This document shows, piece after piece, positions 26,476 to 35,500 of a stretch of 36,010 bases of DNA. Origin of the DNA: an uncultured Clostridia bacterium (lineage in GTDB: Bacteria; Bacillota; Clostridia; TANB77; CAG-508). Below the pieces are notes generated by a model. It had not been told where the DNA came from and did no database searches. It saw only the letters and a list, made by a program, of their open reading frames with translations. The position numbers and the translations under genes are program-made. Position 1 is the first letter of the stretch. Every line of letters begins with the position of its first letter. Location of the stretch: positions 1 through 36,010 of the forward strand of contig CALXCF010000017.1 in the NCBI GenBank assembly GCA_944386755.1, given 5' to 3'.

Positions 26476-27903
26476 ATGAATGTAATTGTAAAAAGAAAAA
26501 TAGAAGTAGAAGATTTTTTGTGTTTATTAATAATTATTTGTCCAGTTCTAGATATAGTGAGTTTTATATTTAGAAATACTTTTGAGACAAGTATTTCACC
26601 ATCAACTATTTTAAGACCAATAATTCCAATTGGCGTGATGATATATTTATTTTTTAAAAAAGATAAAAAATTTAAAATATATACAATAGGTGTAGGAATT
26701 ATATATTTGGTATATGGTTTGATACATTTGTATATATTTGAAAAATTAAAAACAGGGATTAGTTATAGTAATGTAATACATGAAGCACAATATGTTGTGA
26801 ATTATTCATTTATGATTTTGAATTTATTTTTGTTTATATATCTATTTAAAGATAAAGATACAAAAAAATTAAAAAATAGTGTAATAATATCTATGTATAT
26901 TTATATAATTTCAATTTATCTAGCTATATTGACAAATACATCATCAAGTACATATATAGAAGGAATTGGAGAAAAAGGTTGGTTTGCAACAGGTAATAGT
27001 ATTGGATCAATAATGATATTATCGTTATTTATATATATTCCATTATTAACAAATAATAAGTATAGAAAAGTTTTAATACCACTTATAATTTTATTAGGAA
27101 TATATTTAACAATGCTTTTAGGTACAAGAGTTGGATTATTTGGATTTATTTTAGTTTTAATTTTATATATTGTTGTAGAAATAGTTTATAAATTAATTGT
27201 GAATGCTAAAATAAATAAAAAAACAATTGCAATATGTACTTTTGGAATATGCACAATAATTCTTGTTACAATAACAATTGGTTCAACTACACTTCAAAGA
27301 AGAAGGCATTTAGCATGTATTGAAGGAAATACTATAGATGAAAACATAAATTCTGAATCACATGTGACAGCAAATATATTGCGATTAAGAAATCAAATAA
27401 TTGATGGAACATTAGAAGAGAACTATATGAGTGATGCGGAAAAGGAAAGTATTTTAGAGTTATATGATATATGCAATAAAATGGAAATAACAAATAATGA
27501 CCTAAGAAGTCAACAACTTATATATAATGCTATGCTAGTTAAAAATCAAAAAGATTTAATAGCAATTATTTTTGGTAATGGTTATTTTAACAATTTTAGT
27601 GAATTATTAATGGAAATGGAAATACCGTCATTTTTATTTAATTTTGGATTATTAGGATTTACTTTGTATTTTGTACCATTTTTATTAATATTTGTATACT
27701 GCTTATATATAGGAATAAAAAATATGAAGAAAATAGACCAAGAATATATGATGTTGATTTTAGGAGCAGGATTTGTATTTGCACTTTCATTTTTGACAGG
27801 ATATACATTTTTTAATGCATCATCAATGATTATAATAGTTATAATAAATACACTATTAATCTGTAAGATGAGAGAATTAAAAAATAATAAAAGTGAAAAA
27901 TAG
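26476..27903 (+). CDS. O-antigen ligase/polymerase-like membrane protein
   Basis: The 475-residue product is strongly hydrophobic with about ten transmembrane helices and one large hydrophilic loop (about residues 275-370). The segment LGTRVGLFGF, preceded by LTMLLGT, matches the conserved region of Wzy/WaaL O-antigen polymerases and ligases. The large extracytoplasmic loop is where these enzymes keep their catalytic residues. In this operon it most likely polymerises repeat units or attaches the glycan to the wall. It stands just downstream of the inverted-repeat element. Confidence 0.78.
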   Translation: MNVIVKRKIEVEDFLCLLIIICPVLDIVSFIFRNTFETSISPSTILRPIIPIGVMIYLFFKKDKKFKIYTIGVGIIYLVYGLIHLYIFEKLKTGISYSNVIHEAQYVVNYSFMILNLFLFIYLFKDKDTKKLKNSVIISMYIYIISIYLAILTNTSSSTYIEGIGEKGWFATGNSIGSIMILSLFIYIPLLTNNKYRKVLIPLIILLGIYLTMLLGTRVGLFGFILVLILYIVVEIVYKLIVNAKINKKTIAICTFGICTIILVTITIGSTTLQRRRHLACIEGNTIDENINSESHVTANILRLRNQIIDGTLEENYMSDAEKESILELYDICNKMEITNNDLRSQQLIYNAMLVKNQKDLIAIIFGNGYFNNFSELLMEMEIPSFLFNFGLLGFTLYFVPFLLIFVYCLYIGIKNMKKIDQEYMMLILGAGFVFALSFLTGYTFFNASSMIIIVIINTLLICKMRELKNNKSEK

Positions 27904-27938
27904 CTACAATTTTACTTTGAAAGGAAAGATAGAAAAAA

Positions 27939-29046
27939 ATGAAAAAAGTAGTATTTGGAATAACAAGTTTAACTATTCGGTGGAGCAGAAAGAGTATTAG
28001 TTGATATAGTAAATAAATTGAGTGATGATTATGATATAACAATATTTACGATATATTTAAATGGTGAACTTGAAAAGGAACTATCATCAAAAGTAAAATT
28101 GCAAACACTGTGTAATAAATCATTTTTACAACTAAATAAGTTTCAACGAAATATTAGTATGCCATTAAAAGTTTTATTACTCAAAAATAGTATAGCTAAA
28201 AAACAGTTAAAGGAAAAGTATGATGTTGAAATAGCTTTTTTAGAAGGACCTATTACTAGGATTTTTAGCTATAAAAATAAAAATGTTAAAAAAATTGCAT
28301 GGATACATAGTGATATATCACAAATTTTCGGAAATGGATTTAAATCTAAAATTAAAAGATTACTGGATAAAAAAATATATTCAAAATATAATAAGTTGAT
28401 TTTTGTAAGTAAGGATAATATGGAAAGATTTGATGAGATATATCCAAATGTTAAAGTTGACGAACAAGTAATAAATAATTATATAGATAAAGAAAAAGTT
28501 TTAAAAAAAGCACAAGAAGGACAAGAGATAGAATTTGATAAAAATGTAATAAATTTTGTAACAGTTACAAGATTAGTTGAGCCAAAGGCAATAGATAGAT
28601 TAATTAAGGTGCATAAAAAACTTATAGATAATGGATATTATCATAAAATTTATGTTGTTGGTGATGGACCAGAAAGAGAAAAGTTAGAAAATTTAGTAAA
28701 GGTAAATAGTGTTAATGAGACATTTGTGTTATTGGGTAAAAAAGAAAATCCATATCCATATATAAAAAATGCAACATATTTTTGTTTATTATCAAGGTTT
28801 GAGGGTTACCCAATGGTGTTGGAAGAAGCTAAAATATTGGAGAAATTTATAATTATTACAAATACAGCATCAAGAGAAGTTATAGAACAATATGATAAAA
28901 GTGTCATATTAGATAATAATGAAAATGATATTTATGAAGGAATGAAAGAAATAATAGAAAATAGTAATGAATTGCTAAAAAAGTCAAATAATAATAAAAC
29001 TTATGATAATCAAGACATAATAGAAAAAATTAAACAAATAATCTAA
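27939..29046 (+). pseudogene. Glycosyltransferase family 4, frameshifted near the start
   Basis: The ATG at 27939 (AAGGAAAG upstream) opens MKKVVFGITSLTI, the normal beginning of a GT4. One extra base, the C at 27978, then shifts the frame and gives a TGA at 28002-28004. Skipping this base restores GGAERVLVDIVNK and joins directly to the open frame that runs to 29046, for a total of about 368 residues. The rest is intact, including the E-x7-E motif (FEGYPMVLEEA) and YVVGDGPEREKLE. No other damage is visible, so this is either a very recent mutation, an assembly error or a recoding event. An internal TTG at 28018 could only give a protein lacking the GGAE loop. Confidence 0.85.
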
Positions 29047-29062
29047 TAAAGGTAGTGAAAAT

Positions 29063-29980
29063 ATGAAGGTATCTGTTTTAACTGCAACATATAATAGAGC
29101 TGAGCTTTTGAAAAATTTATATAATTCAATTTTAAAAAATATAAAATTTGGACTGGATATAGAATGGCTAATAATGGACGACGGTTCAACAGACGAAACA
29201 AAAGAAATTGTGCAAAATTTTCAAAATGAACTAGCAAAACAAATGTTAATTAAAGATAATAAAAATAATTTGGAAATTAAATATTTTAATCAAGAAAATC
29301 AAGGTAAAATGGCTGCAATTAATAAATTAGTAGAAAAGGCAACTGGTGATTATATTATGGATTGTGATTCAGACGACTATTTTACTAATAATGCTTTTGA
29401 AATAATGAAAAAAAGTATAGAAACCTGCAAAGATGAAAAAGATATTTATGGTCTTTGTTTTTTGAAATTTGACCAAAATGGAAACAATATGGGAAATAAA
29501 TTTGAAAATAAGAAAACTACTATGTTTGATTTATATTTTAAAGAAGGAGAAGATGGAGAAAAAGCAATCTTATTTAAAAGTGATATTAGGAAAAAATATA
29601 AACATGAACTTGAGCACGGAGAAAAATTTGTTACAGAAGCTCGAATGTTCTTTAAAATGGATGAAAAATATAAACTTATCTGTATAAACGAACCAATTAT
29701 GATATGTGAATACCAAAATGATGGATATACAAAAAATATTATAAATGAGTTTAAAAATAATCCATATGGATATTATAAATTTTTTGAAGAAATTTTACAA
29801 AAGGATTTTAAAGGGGTAACTTTTAATAAAAGGTTATATGCTATAAAACATTATATACTTTTTAGTTATTTAACTAAATCCAAGAGAAATTTGAGCAAAA
29901 TTAGAAATATAAAAAATAAAATATTATTTTCAATTTTGTATGTGCCAGGTATAGCTATGACTAAAATAAAGTTTTCCTAA
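29063..29980 (+). CDS. Glycosyltransferase family 2
   Basis: The 305-residue GT2 has SVLTATYNRAE, MDDGSTDET, NQGKMAAIN and the metal-binding segment D100-CDSDDYF. The remainder is helical with a basic C-terminus. GGTAGTG lies before the ATG, 16 bases after the frameshifted GT4. It is the last gene of the polysaccharide operon; the terminator at 30064-30108 follows. Confidence 0.9.
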   Translation: MKVSVLTATYNRAELLKNLYNSILKNIKFGLDIEWLIMDDGSTDETKEIVQNFQNELAKQMLIKDNKNNLEIKYFNQENQGKMAAINKLVEKATGDYIMDCDSDDYFTNNAFEIMKKSIETCKDEKDIYGLCFLKFDQNGNNMGNKFENKKTTMFDLYFKEGEDGEKAILFKSDIRKKYKHELEHGEKFVTEARMFFKMDEKYKLICINEPIMICEYQNDGYTKNIINEFKNNPYGYYKFFEEILQKDFKGVTFNKRLYAIKHYILFSYLTKSKRNLSKIRNIKNKILFSILYVPGIAMTKIKFS

Positions 29981-30003
29981 TATTAAATAATGATGATTGG
30001 AAA

Positions 30004-30031
30004 TTGTAAAAGAATTGTAAAAAAATATAAT
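30004..30031 (+). promoter_or_regulatory. Possible promoter upstream of the amidase gene
   Basis: TTGTAA (30004-30009), a 16-base spacer and TATAAT (30026-30031) match a sigma-A promoter moderately well. It lies upstream of the terminator at 30064-30108, so transcripts would have to pass the terminator to reach the amidase gene. Confidence 0.4.
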
Positions 30032-30063
30032 ATAAAAAATGATAAAATTATTGTAAATTTATT

Positions 30064-30108
30064 AAATAAATGATAAAGTATAAATAGGCGCTTATCATTT
30101 ATTTTTTT
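30064..30108 (+). terminator. Terminator of the polysaccharide operon
   Basis: AAATAAATGATAA (30064-30076) and TTATCATTTATTT (30092-30104) form a perfect 13-bp stem with a 15-base loop, followed by more T residues. Confidence 0.75.
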
Positions 30109-30155
30109 ATTTAAAATTTTAAATTTCAAAATAAAAAATAAGGGGGAATTTTCTA

Positions 30156-32498
30156 ATGAAAAGCACAAAAATTAAGCACATTTTAATTTTATTCATAATT
30201 TTTATCGGAATAATATTTAGTTCAAATATATATGCAGCAGATGACATTATAGTGGTATTAGATCCAGGTCATGGTGGATATGATGTAGGTGCAGTAGCAG
30301 GTGGAATACAAGAAAAAGATGTTAACTGGAAAATAGCAACAAGGGTAAAAGAAATTCTAGATGCGGAACCAGGAATAACAGGAATATTATCAAGAAATGA
30401 AAATGAATGTCCAACTTTAGCTGAAAGGGCACAAGTAGCTAAAAATAATGGGGCAGATTTGCTAGTTAGTTTTCATATAAATTCAAGTACTAATTCTAGT
30501 GTAAGTGGTTCTGAAGTTTATATTACTGCAAATACTAATTCAAAAAGATTTTATCAAGCGTCAAACACTTTAGGACAAGCAGTATTAACTAATTTAGCAA
30601 ATGTTGGTGTCCATTATCATATTTATAGACCAATAAGAAAGTATACAGAAGAAAATAGATATTATTCAGATGGATTTTTGGCAGACTGGTATGGAATAAT
30701 TAGAGAACCAATGTATTTCGGAATACCCGGAATGATAATAGAACATTGCTATATAAGTAATCCGTTTGATAGAACAAATTACTTAAATGATGTTAAAATT
30801 AATCAAATGGCTGAAGCAGATGCAAAGGCAATTATAGCAAATAAAGAACTTTTTAGAATCAATAGAGAAGATAATTTTACAAATAGTGAAATTTCAAAAT
30901 TAGAAATTAATTCAGATAAAACACATTTGACAGGTGAAGCAATAATAATAGATTGGGTTAATGGAATGCAGACTGTACCAAGTGGGTTACCAAATATAAA
31001 ATTAGTTTCTACAGATGGTAAATCAACAGTAAATTGTTTTGTATCACAAGTATGGGGTAATACATATTATTTTGACATATGGCTTAATGAATTGGATAGT
31101 AGTAAACAGTATAAAATAGAAGTATCAACAACAGACAAGGTTAATGTACCAGTACATTATACAGTAATTCCTAATTTAGGAACATCAAAAGGAATTGGAG
31201 AAGATAATACATATTATTATTCAATAAAAGATAATGCAATAAATATAGAAACAAAAGAGTATATTGGAGATTTAAACTCTGAAATAATATCTTTGAAAAC
31301 ATCAAAAGTATCAAATGATGATTACTATATACAAGGTGAAATAATAGCAGTTGAGTGGATAGATGGAGAATCTAATATACCTAGAGAAACACCAGTAATA
31401 AAATTGAAATCAACAGATGGAGAAATTAGCAAAGAGTGTTTTGTGAAGCAAGAAAATGGAAATACATATTATTTTGATAAATCTATAAAAAATATTGATT
31501 TATCAAAAGAATATATTTTAGAAATAGTTTCTGCAAATGAAAGTAATGTTTCTGAAAATAAAGAGCAATTAATTAACTTTGATAAATTGCCAGAAACTAT
31601 TGGGAAATGTCAAAGCGAAAAAATATTAAAGATTAGAAATGGAAAATTAATATTTGAAGATTATACATATGTAGGCAATATAAATAGTGAACTAAAACAA
31701 TTTGATGTAGGAATAGGAACAGCAAATGCAACATATGTAAGTGGAGAAGTAATAGTAGTAGAATGGGTAGATGGAGTATCTACAGTACCAGAAGTAGCAC
31801 CAAGAATGAGATTCAAAAGTACAGATGGAACAATAGATATGGAAGTATTTGTAACAGCAACAGGAACAAATACATACTACTTTGATAGATATATAGAAGG
31901 AATAGATACAAATAAAAAATACTATTTCGAAATAGAATCAGGAGATAGCAATAATGTATCAGAAAATAGAAAGATGAATGTATATTTTTCAAATACAAAA
32001 TTTGAAAATACAGTAGTAGGAAAATATAAAGGACAAAGAATAAGGTTAAAAGGACAAGAGATAACTTTTGAGAAAGATACATATGTAGGAAATATAAATA
32101 GTGAATTAAAGCAATTTAATGTAGGAATAGGAGTAAATAACTCAACATATGTAAGTGGAGAAATAGTAGTAGTAGAATGGGTAGATGGAGTATCTACAGT
32201 ACCAGAAGTTGCTCCAAAGATGAGGTTTAAAAGTACAGATGGAACAATAGATATGGAAGTGTTTGTAACAGCAACAGGAACAAACACATATTACTTTGAT
32301 AGATATATAGAAGGAATAGACACAAGTAAAGAATACTATTTTGAGATAGAATCAGGAGACAGTAGAAATATATCAGAAAATAGAAAGATGAATGTATATT
32401 TCTCAAATACAAAATTTGAAAATATAGTTGTAGGAAAATATTATGATTATAATATAAGACTGCTAGGGCAAAAAATACTGTTTGAGAAAAAATTATAA
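30156..32498 (+). CDS. Secreted N-acetylmuramoyl-L-alanine amidase with four novel repeats
   Basis: The enzyme cleaves the bond between MurNAc and L-Ala in peptidoglycan. The 780-residue protein has a signal peptide (about 1-28, ending YAA), then an Amidase_3 domain (about 30-232) with zinc ligands His39 (DPGHGG), Glu53 and His107 (SFHINSS), and catalytic Glu196 (IIEHCYISN). Four repeats follow, starting at about residues 244, 369, 505 and 643. They have the same VEW(V/I)DG, STVP, NTYYFD and ESGD pattern as the carboxypeptidase at 6882. The last two are nearly identical and match the repeats of the following LRR protein. No SH3, LysM or SLH domain is present, so the repeats are the likely wall-binding part. 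The start follows AAGGGGGA. Confidence 0.93.
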   Translation: MKSTKIKHILILFIIFIGIIFSSNIYAADDIIVVLDPGHGGYDVGAVAGGIQEKDVNWKIATRVKEILDAEPGITGILSRNENECPTLAERAQVAKNNGADLLVSFHINSSTNSSVSGSEVYITANTNSKRFYQASNTLGQAVLTNLANVGVHYHIYRPIRKYTEENRYYSDGFLADWYGIIREPMYFGIPGMIIEHCYISNPFDRTNYLNDVKINQMAEADAKAIIANKELFRINREDNFTNSEISKLEINSDKTHLTGEAIIIDWVNGMQTVPSGLPNIKLVSTDGKSTVNCFVSQVWGNTYYFDIWLNELDSSKQYKIEVSTTDKVNVPVHYTVIPNLGTSKGIGEDNTYYYSIKDNAINIETKEYIGDLNSEIISLKTSKVSNDDYYIQGEIIAVEWIDGESNIPRETPVIKLKSTDGEISKECFVKQENGNTYYFDKSIKNIDLSKEYILEIVSANESNVSENKEQLINFDKLPETIGKCQSEKILKIRNGKLIFEDYTYVGNINSELKQFDVGIGTANATYVSGEVIVVEWVDGVSTVPEVAPRMRFKSTDGTIDMEVFVTATGTNTYYFDRYIEGIDTNKKYYFEIESGDSNNVSENRKMNVYFSNTKFENTVVGKYKGQRIRLKGQEITFEKDTYVGNINSELKQFNVGIGVNNSTYVSGEIVVVEWVDGVSTVPEVAPKMRFKSTDGTIDMEVFVTATGTNTYYFDRYIEGIDTSKEYYFEIESGDSRNISENRKMNVYFSNTKFENIVVGKYYDYNIRLLGQKILFEKKL
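30888..32498 (+). repeat. Four tandem NTYYFD repeats in the amidase
   Basis: Units begin near 30888, 31260, 31668 and 32082. The last two have an exact period of 414 bases (138 codons) and are very similar at the DNA level, whereas the first two are diverged. The first unit lacks the YxGD start. Confidence 0.85.
32214..32401 (+). repeat. 188-bp tract identical to 35777-35964
   Basis: By direct comparison the 188 bases from 32214 to 32401 in the amidase gene are identical to 35777-35964 in the LRR gene, 3,563 bases downstream. Flanking sequence differs at scattered sites. This indicates recent duplication or gene conversion. Confidence 0.9.
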
Positions 32499-32530
32499 GA
32501 AGATTTTTATAAGAAATAGGGGGATGAAGT

Positions 32531-35500
32531 GTGAAAAGAAAAATAATGTCAATTATTTTATTGTTAATATTCTTTATTCAAGTGTTAATATCAGAGAGTT
32601 TAGGAATGCAAGTGATAATGGAGTTTAGGGAAGAAACTACTGAAGCAAATCGAGAAATAGAAATAAAAGATCCTCATTTTGAAACATATTTATGGCAATA
32701 CTATGACGTGAATAAAGATGAAAAAATAACAGAAAACGAAATAATAAATATAGAAACATTAGATATAAGTAATGCAGAGATATCTAGTATAGAAGGTATA
32801 GAAAATTTTGTGAATTTAAAAAATCTTTATGCAGTGAATAACAAAATAGCAGATATAACACCTATAGAAAATTTACAAAAATTAGAGTATATTGATTTTG
32901 ATAATAATCAAATAAGAGATATAACTCCATTAGTTAATCAAAAAGATAGAGAAATTAAAGGTAGACTATCAAATAATTATATAGAAGATATAACACCATT
33001 TAAAGATTCTAAAAGTGATTTATATAACTTGATAGATCTTACAGGAAATTATATAGATATTTCTGAGGGGACAGAAAATAGAAAAGCATTAGAGCAAACA
33101 ATAATAGATCAAAAAATTTTAGCATATAGAATAAGCAAAATAGAACTAAGCCAAAAATATGGTTCTCCTGAAGAAAGAAATGACATTTTAGATTTAAAAG
33201 ACAATATAAAAGAAAAACTGATGAGTTATGATTTTAATATGGATAAAGATGAAGATGGCAAAATAACAAAAGGCGAATTAAGTGATTTTTATGTAGAGTA
33301 TAAAATGGATTTTTCTGATATGGATTTAAATGATGATGATATTAAATTTATAAGCTATTTAACTAATATTACTGAATTAGATTTATCTGGAAATAATTTA
33401 AATGATGTATCAAACATAGCTGGGATGAATAATATAAGAAAATTGAACTTGTCAAATAATAATGTAGATATTAATACATTAGCAGATAAAAGATATCTAG
33501 CAGTATTGAATTTATCAGGTAATAATATATCAGATATATCGATATTAGACAAATTAGAATATGATTCAAGAGAATATTATGAATGGAGTGTAGAAAATGA
33601 ATTAGAAAAAAGAAATATAAAAATATATTTAGCAAATAATAACATAAGCGATATAAGTGCAATAAAAAATATAAGGCGAATTTCAAAGCTGGATTTGTCA
33701 AATAATGAAATTACTGATATAGCTCCATTAAAAGATTATGATTTTTATTGTTATGAAGAAGATGGACAAGTATTTGAAATGATTGAAATGTTTGAAGAAA
33801 TAGATTTTTCTGTAAATAAAATAAATCAAAATGTAGAAGGAAATAAGCAAACAATAAAAAAATTTAAGGATAAAGGAATAAGACTAGATATTCAATCTCA
33901 ATCTCCTGCATTCATAGATATTAATATAAAAGATGAAAAGTTGAAAAAATATTTGTTAGAAAATTATGATAGTGACGGTGATAATAGAATCACAGATAAT
34001 GATGCTAATAGTTTGTGGGAGATAGATATAAGTAATTTAGGTATATCAAGTATAGAAGGTTTAGAAAATTTTTATGACTTAGGAAAAATACATGCTGAAA
34101 ATAATAATATAGTAGATATAGAACCATTAAGAAATTTAGAAAATTTGAAGTATTTAAATTTCAGAAACAATAAAATAAAAGATATATCACCTTTATCTAA
34201 TAAAGAGAAGATTGAAGAAAGATGTGACTTTACAAATAATTATATACAAGATATAACACCACTTAAGGATTTGAAAACTGATATATTTAATTTGATAGAT
34301 TTTTCTGGAAATTATATAGACATATCTGAAGGAACTGAAAATAGGAAAGTATTAGAAGAAAAATTATTAGATATAAATAATTTAAACTATAGAATAGACG
34401 CATATGAATTGTCGCAAAAATATGGTTCACCAGATGAAAGAAATGATGTGTTAGATGTAAAGAATAATTTGAAACAAAAACTTATTGAATACGGAGTGGA
34501 TAAAAATGGTAATAGGCAAATAACAAAAGGAGAATTAAATGATTTTAATTCAGAGAAAATTATGGATGAAAAAGGTATATTTAATGAGTGCAAAATAGAT
34601 TTATCTAATATGGGGCTGACAGATAAAGATATTGAATGTTTGGGCTATTTGAATTGTATTTCTGAATTAGATTTATCACATAATAATCTTACAGATTTAA
34701 CACCGATAGTACATATAAAAAATGTAAGAAAATTAAATTTATCTAACAATAAGATAATAAATGTTGATACATTAATAAATAAAGGATTTTTAATAGAACT
34801 AAATCTATCTAATAATAATATAACTGATATATCATCATTGGATAAATTGGGATATAATGCGGGTTTATATGGATGGTATGATTGGACAATAGGCGGAAAT
34901 TACTCAAAGGAAAGAATGATAAAAATTGATTTATCATATAATGACATATCAAATATAGATGTGATAAAAGGAATAAGAAGAATAGCAAAACTTGATTTAT
35001 CACATAATAAAATTAATGATATATCTCCATTAAAAGATTATGACTTTTATTGTTATGAATATGAAGATAATGGTCAAATAATAGAATCACTTTTTGCTTT
35101 TGAGGGTATCGACTTGTCATATAATAATATAAACATTAGTAAAGAAAAAAACGAGCGAGCAATAAAAGTATTCCAAGATAGAGGTGTAAATTTAATTTAT
35201 GATAATCAAGTATTGGTCAATCAAAATGAATATGTAGGAAAATTAAATACAGAACTAAAACAATTTAATGTAGGAATAGGATTAAATAATTCAACATATG
35301 TAAGTGGAGAAATAGTGGTAGTAGAATGGGTAAATGGAGTATCTACAGTACCAGAAGTAGCACCAAAGATGAGATTTAAAAGCATAGATGAAATAATAGA
35401 TATGGAGGTATTTGTGACACCAACAGGAACAAATACATACTACTTTGATAGATATATAGAGGGAATAGATACAAGTAAACAATACTATTTCGAAATAGAA

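Noticed and set aside
27939..28004. Slipped-strand phase variation as cause of the glycosyltransferase frameshift
   Set aside because: There is no homopolymer or short tandem repeat at the extra base, so a classical phase-variable tract is absent.
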